Source of the DNA: Spisula solida
Lineage: Eukaryota > Mollusca > Bivalvia > Venerida > Mactridae
Assembly: GCA_947247005.1 (NCBI GenBank)
Contig: OX365951.1
Span: forward strand, 33,748,899-33,812,898
DNA length: 64,000 bases
Reading direction: 5' to 3'
Under the pieces are notes generated by a model. The model did no database searches, had not been told where the DNA came from, and saw nothing but the letters and a program-made list of their open reading frames with translations. Each line of letters starts with the position of its first letter. The first letter of the stretch is position 1. Position numbers and translations under genes: made by a program. Shown in pieces: positions 35,270 through 49,059 of this stretch.

Positions 35270-35640
35270 TTTTTTCCAGTCCATTGGTGTATGTTTTTTC
35301 TTGTTTCCAGTGCGTTATTTTTTTGTTTCCAGCTTACTGTTTAGAATTTGCTCTCGTTGCCAGTTTGTTGTTTATTCAGTTAGTATTATTGTTTATGTTT
35401 CCAGTTTACTGTTTTGAATTTGCTTTTGTTTCCTGTATATACGAACTTCGCGATCACTCCACGTAGTGTATGGCTTTGAGTTCATTGTCAATTCCAGTTC
35501 ATTGTTGATTTTCAGTAAGTGTTATTATTTATTTTACCAGTTCACTGCTTTGAATTTGTTCTCGTTTCCAGTTCATTGTAGAGTTTCAGTTATTGTGATT
35601 GTTTATTTTGTCAGTTAACTGTTTTAAATTTTAAGCGGTC
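35270..35640. repeat. Tandem repeat of about 70 bp
   Basis: 'gaatttgctctcgtt', 'ccagttcattgt' and 'gtttattttnccagttnactg' recur in order at about 35,345, 35,414 and 35,553, with missing or merged units. T-rich on the plus strand, non-coding. Confidence 0.65.
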
Positions 35641-36179
35641 CTTTCAATGCTGTCGTATTGTTCTTCTAACGGTGTTCAGAATTTATTTAAATAATCTTAG
35701 ATAATTTGGATATCAAAGTACTTCCAAACTTTTGCTTAACTCAATTAATTTACATACACAGTGTGCTATTTTGAAAACGTTTTACCGAGCATGTTTTAAA
35801 CTGCATTTTGTTGTAATCTGTAATGTGAAAAAATTAATTGAACAAGTAATACAAGAGAACAAGTAACGATTGTGCATGCGCATAACTATGATGATTTATA
35901 TACGGGATACAGGTAGGAAGTCATGCTGAGTTACTCAATGCTGATGCGTCCCAGTAAAGTGAACGAGTCCCTAAAATGCAGAGCGTGCTTTAATATTGAC
36001 TATTTAAGTGCAGAAATGAATTTGTCGATACTAGAATACCTATCACTATGTTATGACTAACTCAGACATGGACTGAATCACTCAATGCTGAAGCGTCCGA
36101 TTCACAATCATGCACACGTTGTTTAGCACCGCTGAACATCATTACCTGAAGTGACCGAGTCGTTTCAAAGCAAAGAGTG

Positions 36180-39100
36180 GATTTGACACTGACTGCAATA
36201 ATTGAACAGTAAATTAATCGTACATTTGATGAATCCATTGACTGTTTGGTTGAGACAGTTAGGAAACATGTTATACAATTGGTTTAAAACATGATGACGT
36301 TGTAGAGTTACTCTGATTGCATGGGCTTGTGTAACAGACCAGGTTTGTATATATTTGTACATTTGTATAAATAATTTGGTCATTTGTTTCGTTTGACTGG
36401 GACAGTGGTAGTGCGTGGCAATTGGTTTTATCCATGTCAAGTTTGGCCATGACATTGGGTAATATAAATTTCAACATCCAGTCAGATAAACGCACTTCGT
36501 TAAAGCAACAAACTAGACCAGTTTAATGTCAAAGAAAAACGAGGAATGAAATGACAAGGATTCTTTTTTGATATGCCTAGGCCTTTCTCTGAAACATTCC
36601 TCAAGTTAAATATTGAATTCTGACAGGAATCTAAATAATAGGCAAGAAACATCTGTGACAATTGTCTATCAATGACACATACTTTGCACTGGTGTAGTTG
36701 TTAGCGTCAATCATTATTCTTTTGCATGGAAGTTTAGCTTTTATTCGTATAATAAGCGTTCATGAACATATTACTTCAAACTGCGTAAAATGATTTTGAC
36801 AAGGATTAGCAAGCATGCACTCTGTGTATTGATGTTGGGATGGTCTTATTGTTGGCATCAGAAGAATGTGAAAGTAAGTATTGCTTGGTAACCCGGAGAC
36901 ATTGTTTTCGTCCGTTGCCTGCTTCACATTGACGAATTTACGTTGGTATATTGTTAAAAATTCGCAACAAAAATATTATATTAAGTCAGACAGGGAAGGC
37001 AGCACATCCTAACCAGCCGAGCACAGAAAACATTTAGACACACAAAGCACAATGCCCAACTGAACCAACCGAGCACAGGAAACATAAAACGCACCCAAGG
37101 CACAGTGCCCAACTAAACAAGCAAAGATCTGCCCAAGTCCAAGCTGTCGAAAGGTATAATGAATTACTAGTTTCAGCAACCAAAAGACTGAATGCCCTAG
37201 CTGAATGACCCAGTTTCCATAGCAAAACGACTATAATGCCCAGTTTTAGCTGTCAGAAATCCTAAAACGAAGAAGTGGCCATCACACTGCCAACCAAGAA
37301 AATTAAGCAGCTGTTAAAAAGCTGAATGGAAAAGTTTCAGCAAACAAAAGGCAGAATGCCTACGCTGAATGACATAGTTACAACAGTAAAACTGCTGAAA
37401 TACATAGTTTTAGCTGATTTAAGCCCCAAGACGAATGTAGGCGGTATTACGTTGATATACTGTATAAACTTCAAACACAACAAGACGAATGTCCGCGACA
37501 AAACCAATCTAACCTATCATCATTTTTGACCAAAGAAGATGATGACGATAATTTATTCATTCGCTTCGTTTGTAAAATAGCAATTCGTTCTCGTGCACCT
37601 AGGAATGTTCTGTCATCATGCATGGATCAAGTATATTTATTGTCACCATGTTGAAGAACAGACAAAATGCTCAGTGAGATATTCTGGTCAGATTAATTCT
37701 CCAATCAGTACATCATAAACAGATAGGAGCAGAAGAGAAGATGGATGCTGATAGCATTTGACAGTTTTCTGTAGAACGCTCCGACACAACATGATTTACC
37801 AAGATAGTTACTATTGATTTACTGCCATCTAATATTTGGACAGACCTTTCAACGATTGGACAAATATGGACATAGCAGCCAAATGATAGAACATTTTTCA
37901 CGAGTTCGGAATGTGTTTTAATTTCATATTATTTACTATTCATTCTATACACTGTAAGCTGTATACACATTTCTAACTAAATTAATGTACAATGTATAAA
38001 CATTGTAATAACTGTGTGGGCAGATAATTGTGGTACGCACAAAACTGCTTCATTTCTCTCTAAATGGTATGTACATTGTTTCTGTAGGGTGCTCCCATCA
38101 CTGTCTGCTTTTTACAATATTTCATCGTCCGATAACTCTTTATCTATGTAAGAATAAATCATGGTATTAAGGGCCACGCACATGTTTTGTTTCGCCGGCA
38201 AATTTATATTCCAACGTATACGTATACATGTGCGCTTAGCTACACCTACATGGACTCGTATGCGATCCTTTCGCAACCCCCCGTTTGCTCAGTCGAGGCA
38301 CCGAGAAGTGTTCATTAAATTGTCCGTTGGCTAAAGTCTGAACTTACGTGTTTTATTCCTAATTGTGACATTGGTCCAATGTGTGGTTGACGACCGAATG
38401 CGGATGTGCCTGAAATAAGGAGCTTGTATTGGTTAAATAATTATAAAAGTAAAGGTCAAATTATACGGTAAGGTAACAAAAGCCCCTGCTATACACGAAT
38501 ATTACAGTAGAATGTCGATTGCGTAGCCCTTCCTTTGGAAGGCAACTAGGGTAGCGCTATTCTTGTGGTAAAATACCATGGCTTAACCAGGAGCACTAGC
38601 CCCCTTAATTTACTGAATAGGCGTCACCGTACTTCCGTACGACTACACTACCACACACGGTAATTGTGTATTATCATCTAATCAATATACCGCTTGAGGA
38701 AAACGCAGATTAAACGAGAGTGCTTGGCTCTAATTTAAGTAAAACAACGCACATACGTCAATTATTGTGCATTAATTTTACAATTGACAAGAAAACAATC
38801 CCTTATCACGCATATGTTGGTGTAACAATGAATATTAGCGGCATTAACCAATATTTTGTAAATGAATTTCAGCTTAAAATATTGCATAATAAATCACAAA
38901 GTGTACACCAGTCACGCAATTCGCTATTTTTATTGCGTTACACTAAATTGGTTAGAACATGTATTTTTGAATGGCTGATCGCAAATTCTTCGGTTCGCAT
39001 TGACGAATAAGCCTTTGTACCTTTGGAAGTGCGCTGTTCGTTGAAGTCCCGCTCAATGCATTAAACTTGTTTCTACCGGGTGGTTAATGTTTTGAATTGT

Positions 39101-41215
39101 ATGTGCGAATGTAGCCTAGAGACCCCGTGTTCACAATGCAACTTCAGTTTGGTGTTAGACTCAGTCATTATGATCGAACTCAACTGAAGTAAACTGCCTG
39201 GAGTTGAGTTCAAACATTGTGATTGAGATTGATATCCAACTGTTAGAGCAGGTTTCAGATAAATGCTTTGATGAAACGGTTGTAGACCAAGGACGGTAAA
39301 TCTGAAAAAGTTGGGAAGTTAATGAAATGTAGGCGTTCATAAATTTTTGTTGATAGTTCATATGTTCTAGTGTGACGAAGTAGACTTACTTAGCTATATG
39401 CCGCGACACTCGATACTACATGAATGTTGTACTGAAACATATCAGCAGCTACATGTACAGGGCACAAAATTATTCACTAAAGCAAACTATAATCTTGCTA
39501 TAATATTGCCTTCCAATTTCACTGCGTTTCAGAATTATTTTAATTCCGTCCTTGAATTTTAATTAAACGCCACCACAAACGAATTAAAACATCGCAATCA
39601 ATACGAATAGCAAGATGATGGACAATGTTCAATATGTACAGAATTTGTGAAAAATAGCACGTGACTGCAGAGCAGTTCGAACAATACTCAAAGAACAATT
39701 CCGCAACACATCAGTGACGAGTCCCTGGAACAGTCGTTACAATCGGATTTGGAAATATTTTAAGCATGACAATGAAAACGAGTTTTGTTTTTGTATTGAT
39801 CAATATCAGGTATTAAAGAGAACGTTAGACAAAGCACTGAGGCACATTAACTGATGTCGTAGTGTTATTGTCTGCTGTGTGTATATTTATCTAATTATTA
39901 AAGACAGGCTACAATCTCCGTTAACTCGAGTTTGGTTGCCCTATGTTTATGTTAATAAACAGCTTTAAGCTCTACTCACTCACATCAATGGTAATTGAAC
40001 ATGTTTTGGGTTCTGATCGAATAAACATCGTCGATATAATTTGCAACCTCCATGTAATTACTAAATAAATGCAATCGATGATGTTGTTCTTAGTCCGGCT
40101 TCTGTGCTAAAGATCATGGTTTTTAACTTCGGTGGAAATAATATGGATAATGTGACTCTTCATCAAGGAATCCTCTCCCGACCCTTTGCTTTATAACCTT
40201 AATAGTTGAGTGTATTGACACATATAGTCATCATAGTACATATTGCGAATGTCATGGATGTGTTCAAAACAGCATCGATCAACATGAAGTGAAATACTAA
40301 AAGAGGACATTAGAGTCAAAGATAGACCTCTAAAATGGGTAGAGTTTTATCTAGGTAATGAAAGTTATTGCTAAAAACTTTTTAAATACGCCCACATCGC
40401 TGCCTTCAACGGGGTTGTGCAAAATATTCTTAATGTTGCAACTTCTATCATTTCAGAAAATGTTTGTACAAATGTTTTGGACATAATGTTTAACTTATGG
40501 TTAGATATTTAACCTTTAAGGGTGTTGAAATGAAACGACCATCTAGCGGATACAACAGTGCCGGTAACGTTTGAATACCGGCTGCTTAACAGATATGTAA
40601 CGTAGAACCACTGACAAACATCTGTCCGCTGGTCATCATTTAACTGCCGGACATCCACAAGACAAATACCGGACCATGAACATAAATTTAACTTTAATGC
40701 TTATATTCTATAATGAGGCGGAATTGTGTTTATGCAAATACAAGACAGTCAGTGACCGATTAATCAACAATACTACGTAATCGATAGTTGACGCCGTAAA
40801 TGTGTACTATGTCTCAATGCAAACGTCTCATTTTTAAAACTATATTTTAAATGTTCTTTTCATTTATTTTATTGTTTCTTGATGTTGTCTCTTTGTATAA
40901 AACTAACAAATTTGACGCACATTTGGGAGAAATTCTGACATAATTTGTATGAATTTAATTATAAGGAGCCAATCACAGACGGGCAATAATCAGTGTAACT
41001 GGACGCTTATTACGTTCTGCATTGCTTTGATCAATATTGACAGACGCTCATTTTCATCAAAATTCGAGTTGACAGTTATTTGTAGCGCCGTCCAAAAATA
41101 TTCTTGCAGAAAAATCTGCAGCCAAATCTTTTTTTCTCTGTCAAATGATCAGACAATGTAGCTTTTTAGAGTTGTTTAGAGCGGTGTACGGAGTCCACTG
41201 ACCGAGATAATGTCA
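36180..41215 (+). repeat. Large dispersed repeat, copy X1 (reference orientation)
   Basis: About 5 kb whose parts recur, inverted, at 42.48-44.42 kb (parts 36.87-39.36), 49.06-52.70 kb (nearly the whole) and 53.10-53.73 kb (the 40.6-41.2 end), and in direct orientation at 42.17-42.44 kb (36.2-36.45). Relative to the 49-kb copy it holds about 1.1 kb extra between roughly 39,480 and 40,600. It ends near 'cactgaccgagataatgtc'. The similar frame at 38,720-39,010 recurs in the 49-kb copy but is broken by a stop in the 42-kb copy, so I do not call it coding. No transposase or reverse transcriptase was recognised; class unknown. Confidence 0.75.
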
Positions 41216-41283
41216 AGCATTTACTTATTATTGTATTACATGTATTGAATTTGCCAAATGTACTGTCGATTTCACAAGATGTA

Positions 41284-41600
41284 TCAATACTCCCCAAATC
41301 TTCCCCGAGACATCGGAAAGCTTCCCAGAGACAATGGGAACCTGTTCCTGACGCCCCAAAGGTATAATTTCCATTGTGTGTTTAACCCCGAGGAGTAAGT
41401 GGGACTAAAGCATAACGTCGGGAACACATCGGGAGTTCTCCCGATGCCTCCCGATACCCTCCCCTGATTCATCACGATTCCTCACGATGTCACAAACTGT
41501 TTATGACATCCCGACGCTCCTCCTACACCACGAGGAAGATGTGTCAGATGCCTCCGAAGTTCATTAATTCCCATCGGGAGTACATCCCTGAAACAAAAAG
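41284..41600. repeat. CCCGATGCCTCCCGAT-rich dispersed repeat
   Basis: 'gttctcccgatgcctcccga', 'gaacctgttcc' and 'cccatcgggag' blocks. Related copies lie inverted at 52,780-53,100 and 55,480-55,705. Two of the three copies abut the 41.2-kb type end of the large repeat, suggesting they were once part of one unit. Confidence 0.65.
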
Positions 41601-41911
41601 GTCAATGGACCTAGATTCAACTTAATTTTTAATGAAAGGGGCATGTCCAGAAACTTGAGTGTCTTGGTTTGCATTTAACAAAATTGCGTTTAAGACTAGT
41701 AAAACTAACTATTACCGAAACATCAAAGAACTATTTGACTTAAAAATGCACTCTATAACGCGCGCTTCGATACTTTTGTATATCGATTTTAATAAAAGGC
41801 TGTCAACCTTTTATTGACGACGACGATGTTTTAATATTCTTGAAACCTTTTTTATTAAACTAGTGGGAGATTTTGTAACTTTTGTAGAGGTTTTCATTAT
41901 TTGACTTAGGT

Positions 41912-42046
41912 ATAGGAGAGATCACCGTATTTATATGCAAATGCCCACCAGTTATCTATTGGATTAATGAACAATAAAAACCTGTCATTCAGCAATAGCT
42001 AGCTGGTGGTACTTATCCCTTTGTATACAAACATGATCTCTCCTAT
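41912..42046. mobile_element. 135-bp MITE
   Basis: Ends ATAGGAGAGATCA and TGATCTCTCCTAT are perfect 13-base inverses, with a second inverted pair inside (CCACCAG near 41,946 and CTGGTGG near 42,003). Flanks suggest a TA-type duplication but are ambiguous. No coding capacity. Confidence 0.7.
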
Positions 42047-42169
42047 TATAATGATACCAATTTGATTGCTATTCGAGATACTTCAGTTCCAGGACATGTC
42101 CCTTAAATACCAGTTTGTAAATGTATACTGAATGTGCCTGTAGAAAATAATTACATTTAAGTATGCGAA

Positions 42170-44600
42170 CATTTGATTAAACCTTTGACTGGCAGATTGA
42201 GACAGTGGTCACATGTGATACAATCAATTCAAAATATCTTGACGTTGTAGAGTCACTCAGATTGCATAGGCTTGTGTAACAGACCATGTTTGTTTATATA
42301 CGCAATTTGTATTAATAATTTGGTCATTTTTTAGTTCGATTGAGACAGTGGTAGTGCGTGGCCATTGGTTTTACCCCTGCCTAATTCCTCAATGACCTCT
42401 GGTTTCGAGGGAATAAGTTGGTCATGACTAGACCGTTTGAGCTGTCAACAAATGTTTATGAACGCGACACATTGCATTCATTTCGCAACTTTTCCAGATT
42501 GATCCTCCCCTGAGAAACAACCAGTTCTTCAAAGTATTCATCTGAAACCTGCTCTAACAACTTCAGTTTGATATCATTCTCAAACACAATGTTTGAACTC
42601 AACATCAGGCAGCTTACTTCAGTTGAGTTCGATCATAATGACTGAGTCTAACACCAAACTAAAGTTGCATTGTGAACACGGGGTCTCTAGGCTACATTCG
42701 CACATAAACTTCAAAAGATTAACAACCCGGTTAACCATGTTTACTACATTGACTTGGACTCAACGAACAGCACACGTCTAAAGGTACACATGCTAATACC
42801 GTCATTCAAGCGAACAGGCGAATTTGCGATAAGCCATTCAAAATTACCAATCAATTTAGTATAACGCAATAAAACTAGCGCATTGCGTGACTGATGTACA
42901 TTTTGTAATTTATTATGCAATATTTTAAGGTGAAATTAATTTACAAAATATTGGTTAATGCCGCTAATATTCATTGTTACACTAACATATGCGTGATAAA
43001 GGATTGTTTTCTTGTTAATTGTAAAATTAATGCACAATAATTGATGTTCTTGCGGTGTTTTACTTAAATTAGAATCAAGCACTCTCGATCAATCTGCGTT
43101 TTCCTCAAATGGTATATTGATTCGATGATAATACACATTACCATGTAAAGGTAGTGTGGTCGTGGGGTCACGCTGAATCAGTAAATTAAGAGGATGAGTG
43201 CTCCCGGTGTATAGCATTAAGCCATGGCTTTTTACCACATGAATAACGCTATCCGGGTTGCCTTCTAAAGAAAGGACTGTGTAATAGACATTCTAAGTGT
43301 GATATTCGTGTATAACATGGGCCATTGTTACCTCACTTATAGTCTAACCTTTAATTTGAATAATTTAACCAATACTATCTCCTTATTTCAGACACAGCCA
43401 CATTCGGGCGTCTACGACACATTGGATTAATGTTGAACTTAGTAATAAAACACTTTTGAGAAAAGGGAGGTTGCCAAAGGAACGTGTACGAGTTCCTGCA
43501 CGTGTAGCTAAGCGTACATGTATACATACACGTTGAAATTTAAATTGCCTGCGAAACAAAACATGCACGTGGCCGTTGGAGAATGATCCTTCATGCAAAG
43601 ACAACGAGTACTTTTATTCAAATGAGTTCACGGGCGATGAAATATCGGACAGGGAAAGTAGCACTCAACAGTAACAATGTAAATGCCCTTTAAAGAGAAA
43701 CGATACAGTCTTGCGCTTACCACAATTCTCTTACCACAATGTTACTACATGTATATAAATTAAACATCACATTTGTATGGAATGTGTATACAGCTTACAG
43801 TGTATAGAATGAACAGTAAATAACATGAAATTAAAACACATTCCCAACTCGTGAAAAATGTTCTATCATGTGGCCGCTATGTCCATATAAGTCCAATCGT
43901 TGAAAGGTCTGACTAAATATTAGATGGCAGTAAATCAATAGTAACTATCTTGGTAAATCATGTTGTGTTGGAGCGTTCTACAGAAAACTGTCAAATACTA
44001 TCAGCGTCCATCTCTCTGTTTATGATGTACTGATTGGAGAATTAATCTGACCAGAATATCTCACTGAGCATTTTGTCTGTTCTTCAACATGGTGACAATA
44101 AAAATACTTGATCCATGCATGATGGCAGAACATTCCTAGGTGCACGAGACCGAATTGCTATTTCACAAACGAAGCGAATAAATAAATTATCGCCATCATC
44201 TTCATTAGGTCGAAAATGATAAATTGACATTCTCATAGATTCGATTGGTTGATGAGAACATTCGCCTTGTTGTGTGTGAATTTTACACAGTATCTCAACT
44301 TAATATCGTCCATATTCCTTTTGTTGTGTTTGAACTTTACATAATATCTCAACGTCAATGTCAATTGACGTAAACAAGGCAACGGACGTAAACAATGTTC
44401 CTAGGTTACCAAGCAGTACTTATAGACGTCGTCCGGCAGTTTGATGCATATTTTTGCAGAATGGTGGGTTTGATGATAAAGCATTAAACTTTGCATGATT
44501 ATAGTTGAATGTATTATGGTCAATATTAAATATGGACCCACTTTCAAAAAATCCACTACGACCGCAATTTTCAAAGTGACCGACTTGGTGACATTTACAA
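42170..44600. repeat. Large dispersed repeat, copy X2 (mixed orientation)
   Basis: 42,170-42,440 matches 36.2-36.45 kb directly ('gtgtaacagaccatgtttg', 'gacagtggtagtgcgtgg'). From 42,480 to about 44,420 the order is the inverse of 39.36 down to 36.87 kb ('cctgctctaacaacttcag', 'gttgcattgtgaacacgggg', 'gaaaaatgttctatcatgtg', 'gttaccaagcagtactta'). A further piece to 44,600 matches 48.18-48.26 kb inverted. The change of orientation at about 42.46 kb is a rearrangement junction. Confidence 0.7.
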
Positions 44601-44967
44601 AGCATTGTATGCTTTAAATATGTCTTTTCATGAGAAAAAGGATCATTTTGTGTCTTTAAACAATCAAATGTAAATCACAAACAGCCTATTACACATCTAA
44701 CAATTATATTCAAATAACATTGTCCTTTCTAAAACAAAATGGTGGGAAACAATACAAAATCTATATAGCGTACATGGTCGTATCTTGGAAGAAAGAAACC
44801 GAATGAAGTTCATATTATGTTCTGAAATGATATTTTCATATCATATCTAAATGCCTTTCTTATTAAGTATAAAAGCTCTGAATATCTATAATTTTACAAA
44901 TAAACGTGTATTTTATATTAAAAGGAAACAATTAAAAGTTAATTAGAGGACGTTATTTACGAACCAG

Positions 44968-45522
44968 TTACAGATTGAATATATTATATATTGGATTAGC
45001 AACTGTATATATGTCAAAACATCTGTATGGTGCAGAGTTGACTGAAACGAGGTCCAGGTCATCCCTGATATGTCCTTTTCGCCCCCATAGCATACTACTG
45101 CGTATTGGCCGGAATGGCACTGTCAGGGTTCCGTAGTTTACGTTTCTAAATACCCAAATTGGATATGTCGTTGTCATGGATAATCATGCCAAGACTTAAG
45201 GATATAACGTGATCAAGGATGTGCACAATTATTTTGGCCCACTGGTCCCTTTTAAAGAAGGATTGAGCATGGTTTTCCAAAACAGAAAATACTCCACAAA
45301 CTGACAAAGATTGGCAGATTTAGGGATGTACGTACCACTTATAGCGGCGTCAGTCCCTGTGACTGCATTTGAATTTGGGACCAAAACGTTTTTATTTTCC
45401 ACAAAAGGAAAAAAGGATTGCGACATTTTATGAATAATGCTAGACAGTAGGGATATTTTACCGACATAATTTCCTGCATGTGAGTTAAATTGTATAGTGT
45501 GATGATTATAATAGTAGTTCAA
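44968..45522 (-). other. Open frames without recognised product
   Basis: Two minus-strand frames (45,522-45,229 and 45,177-44,968) are separated by 50 bases in another frame. They have more balanced composition than the surroundings (for example TYPIWVFRNVNYGTLTVPF). They could be a decayed gene, but no domain is recognisable and no clean splice sites border them. Confidence 0.2.
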
Positions 45523-47150
45523 AAATTAAGTCCATCAATTTTGTTATAAATTTCATTGCATTAAGTGAATCAGTTTCTAACCATTTAGTTACTGTTAACT
45601 TGTACCTGTAGTTACCAGGTGTCTTGCCGGATTAAATATATATCAATGTTACGAAATGTGTTAATGGTAGGAACTTTAATACAATCTTTATAAGTCGAGT
45701 GCTGTGAATATCAACTATTAATATTTTTCTAGGAATGTCATGAATATGTACTAATCACAATGCAAAGGAAATGGTTTAAAGTTCTACTGGTGTGATGTAT
45801 CATGTATAAGTCAGCAGGAATCGGTATGGACTGTTCGATATATTGTATGTACAGGAGGAAGTGTGGGTATCTTGAGTCAGTCAGGAGACAATCAGGTAGA
45901 ACAGTTTTGTTAACCAGGTGGTATATTTACATTTTAATTAGGAATTGTGATATGAGTGTTATATAAGTACATAAATGTAAGTTCAACTTAGAATGTACAA
46001 TCAGAGTTTGTCTTGAGTAAATATTGTGGACATGCTGGTTTGCAGTCAGTATAATGACCAGCACCCGGATGGAACCAGAGGTTTCTGTGGCGAAATCACC
46101 CAAACTCATGTTGGTATTGGGCAGGTGTATTTCAGTGCTTAATATTAGGCAAGTAATTATAACATACAGCAACTCCATCACAAATATAGTTTGTTCAAGC
46201 AAAGTTCACATTATGGAACTTGAAATTAATTAGTGTGCTTTGCCTAACTGATGGTAATGATTCGAGTTGCAATCTTTCAGCATAAACTATTATATTAAAT
46301 TGCTTTTTATGTTCAGTAGAAATCAAGAAATAGCTAAATAAAGTTACAAAAAATTGCAAGAGAATATATTGTCACCAGTTATATTAAAATACTATCCACT
46401 GAGAAAATATCAATAAAACATAACGCTTGGTGCAAGGCTAGCCACCTGTACACTTTCAGATTTTTGAAAGTAACGTTTTGATTGGATGATTGAAAGGTCA
46501 CTTGAACATGACCTCGTACGGAGTACCATCAGATCCTATATATCAGTGTAATGTAAAAGAGCGTTATATGGATTTGATTTAAATGAGATTGCTGTACAGT
46601 GTGCCATTAGTTGTGAGTGGAAGTATATAGTTGAATTTCTTTTTCAACATTTTTGTTTAACTTATTATCATGTGCTGCTACAAAAAGTTTGTCGACCCGT
46701 TGGGGCCCAATTATATATGTTGATCTGGGCTCACTTGACAAAAGGTTGTTTCGCAGTAATGGCATACATTCCCCGATTTATCAGAACAATTATAAGATGC
46801 AAGTGGTTTAGTTTTGTACACGGTCCTGTCTGGCGGTATTGTAAAATCACTTTGTCCGTCAATTTACTTTGCCAAGCAAATATCAAGTAAAACTATGAAT
46901 ATGACTAAATTGTCCAGCATTTAGTCGGCTGCTGTTTTGCATTAAGCAGCAATCAATTTTTGGTACAACCTTGAGGGTGGTATATTGTACAGCTACTAAG
47001 ACATTGGAAGTCAAACGAAGTCCAAACTGCACCGTTGCTATATAGAATGCATTAAATATTTGATAATTAAGCCGTGGTTGTTTTGCTCACGGCAATTCAT
47101 GTTTACAGATTCTGATTAATTCCGTATAAGTACAACCATTACTAATTCTA
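45523..47150. other. Non-coding stretch, no gene recognised
   Basis: AT-rich with short antiparallel frames near 45,930-46,230 and 46,672-46,890, none with recognisable content. Confidence 0.4.
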
Positions 47151-47164
47151 TGCTAATAAATTGT

Positions 47165-47330
47165 GATTTGGGTTAAGTTGAAATGAATTTGATTTGATTG
47201 TATTGAACCGAGTTGAATTGAATGGAATTTATTTCAGTTGAATTGAATTGATTGAATTGGATTGGATTGAAATAAATTGGATTGAATTGAATTGAATATT
47301 GAATTAAATTGAATATTATTGAAAATATTG
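47165..47330. repeat. TTGAA/TTGAT simple-sequence tract
   Basis: An imperfect microsatellite of 'ttgaattgaattga' units, with 'ggattggattgaaa' variants. The minus-strand frames at 47,234-47,476 partly read through it. Confidence 0.85.
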
Positions 47331-47815
47331 TTTAGCAAAAAGCCGTTGATATTTTGCTCACGGCACTCGGCAATATTTGGTTTTGTTGCACATCGGATTT
47401 CACTGGCCCTACCATTCGTGGTAGGCGTCCCTGCACACCGGTCCATGGCATACCTGGACCGTAATGTAGGGACCATATGGCAGACAGCTTAATCCTTTTA
47501 TTATATATGATAATACAATAAGGTGAGCCTGTTACCCAGAGTTGGCTCAAACACTAATTCTGATCTGTTAATTGTGGACATCTTGATTTATTGAAGTTAT
47601 TGTTAGCCCTTTGCATTGTCGGTAGCCCGATTTTGTAAGTCGTGGCCAAACATTGCCAAACATCAAATTTATCTTAATCATTTATCTAGTTTGTTAGCAT
47701 ATTTGGAGCTTTGTAGCTGTACATATTGGTCACTCTTTGTCCGCCTTCACCAAATAATGTCTTTCTCAGAGACATAATCTAGGGAACAAATGGTGGATTT
47801 TCATATTTCCAACCA

Positions 47816-47850
47816 AAAATGGCGGCTATGTTGGAAAATGCCGCCATTTT
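47816..47850. repeat. Perfect 11-bp-arm hairpin with paired YY1-type motifs
   Basis: AAAATGGCGGC (47,816-47,826) and its exact inverse GCCGCCATTTT (47,840-47,850) are separated by 13 bases. AANATGGCGGC is the known YY1 recognition core. A related 'atggcggccat' block occurs at 60,133. Regulatory use is only inferred; it may equally be part of a repeat. Confidence 0.6.
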
Positions 47851-48179
47851 GTTAAGGCTAATTAGGTTCATATATAATATTCTCGAGAATAGCATACATT
47901 ACAACCTAGTCAAGTTATATTGTTTCTGAACAAACTATTCTGTTGCTTTTTTTTGGCTGTGAGATCTCAGTCCGTTAGATTTAGACTAGTTTCCCGCAAT
48001 TTTTAATAAAAAAAATGAAAATTTTGTAAAATATATTTGCCAAATGAATGTTAGACTGTTCACAGCTTACCTTTGATTGCTGTTAAGCCCGTAATAACCA
48101 TCCTTTCATTGTGCTTTTATTGGCAGACATATTTTAAAGGTACAATGTCTGGTAATGGCTGACATATTGGATTTGTTTG

Positions 48180-48740
48180 AAAGTGGGTCCATATCTAAGT
48201 TTGACTATATTGCATTCAACTACACTCATGCAAAGTTTCATGCTTTTATCATCAAACCCACATTTTTTCACAGATTTGCCCGACTATTACTTTCACATTC
48301 GTCTTAAGCCAACATTAAGACCATCACCATATCGACAAGAAACAGAGTTCATGTTTTCTAATCCTTATCAAAAACATGTTATGCGTTTGTAAGTAATATG
48401 TTCATTGACGTCTATATACTACGAACTAAAGCTAAACAATTCCATACAAAAGAATGATGATTGACGTTAACAACTACGCCAGCGCGAAGTATGTGTCATT
48501 GATAGATAATTGTCACACATGTTTCTTGTCTATTATTTCAATTCCTGTCAAAATCCAATACCTAGCTGGAGGAATGCTGGTGCTTTAATTATAACAATGG
48601 ATATAAGTTCACAATTAACGTAATGATCTATATTTTACGAGAATGCCCAAGACAGACCAAAACGTAAATATATATGAAATGGTATTTTTTGTCTTAGACG
48701 TAGCATTTCTCATTTCTCGTTTATATAAAATGTGACAGTA
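48180..48740. repeat. Large dispersed repeat, fragment X4 (inverted)
   Basis: 48,183-48,265 is the inverse of about 44,450-44,560. 48,285-48,560 parallels the inverse of 36.55-36.88 kb ('gattgacgttaacaacta', 'tgtgtcattgatagataatt', 'gtcacacatgtttcttg'). Confidence 0.65.
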
Positions 48741-49059
48741 CTATTCTGGTGTATTGGTTCAGATTATAATACCCCTACCCCCCCGAGAATCCTCAATATC
48801 AACCAATTCTCTTCTGAATATTAAATCCAAGAGCTCAAAAATCATATTGATTTCAAATTCAGACTCTAATACATGTATGAGCTAAATCTCAAATTGAGTT
48901 GATATTTGTACTTGAGATGTTTCGGGAGATCGGGGCCTGATGGATTTTGAAATGTATATTGATTAATGACATGACCCGGGTAGTACAAACAAACATAGCA
49001 TCTTGTCTGTTAAAAAAATCTACGTAAAATCAAGACAGACATCCCAAGAAGCATTCAGT

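Noticed and set aside
38720..39010. Conserved frame shared with 50,156-50,440
   Set aside because: The corresponding part of copy X2 (about 43,080-42,800) has an in-frame stop, and the likeness is explained by the shared DNA repeat.
44968..45522. Decayed receptor-like gene
   Set aside because: A loose resemblance to the exon 2 pattern needs a frameshift and lacks splice sites; listed only as unrecognised open frames.
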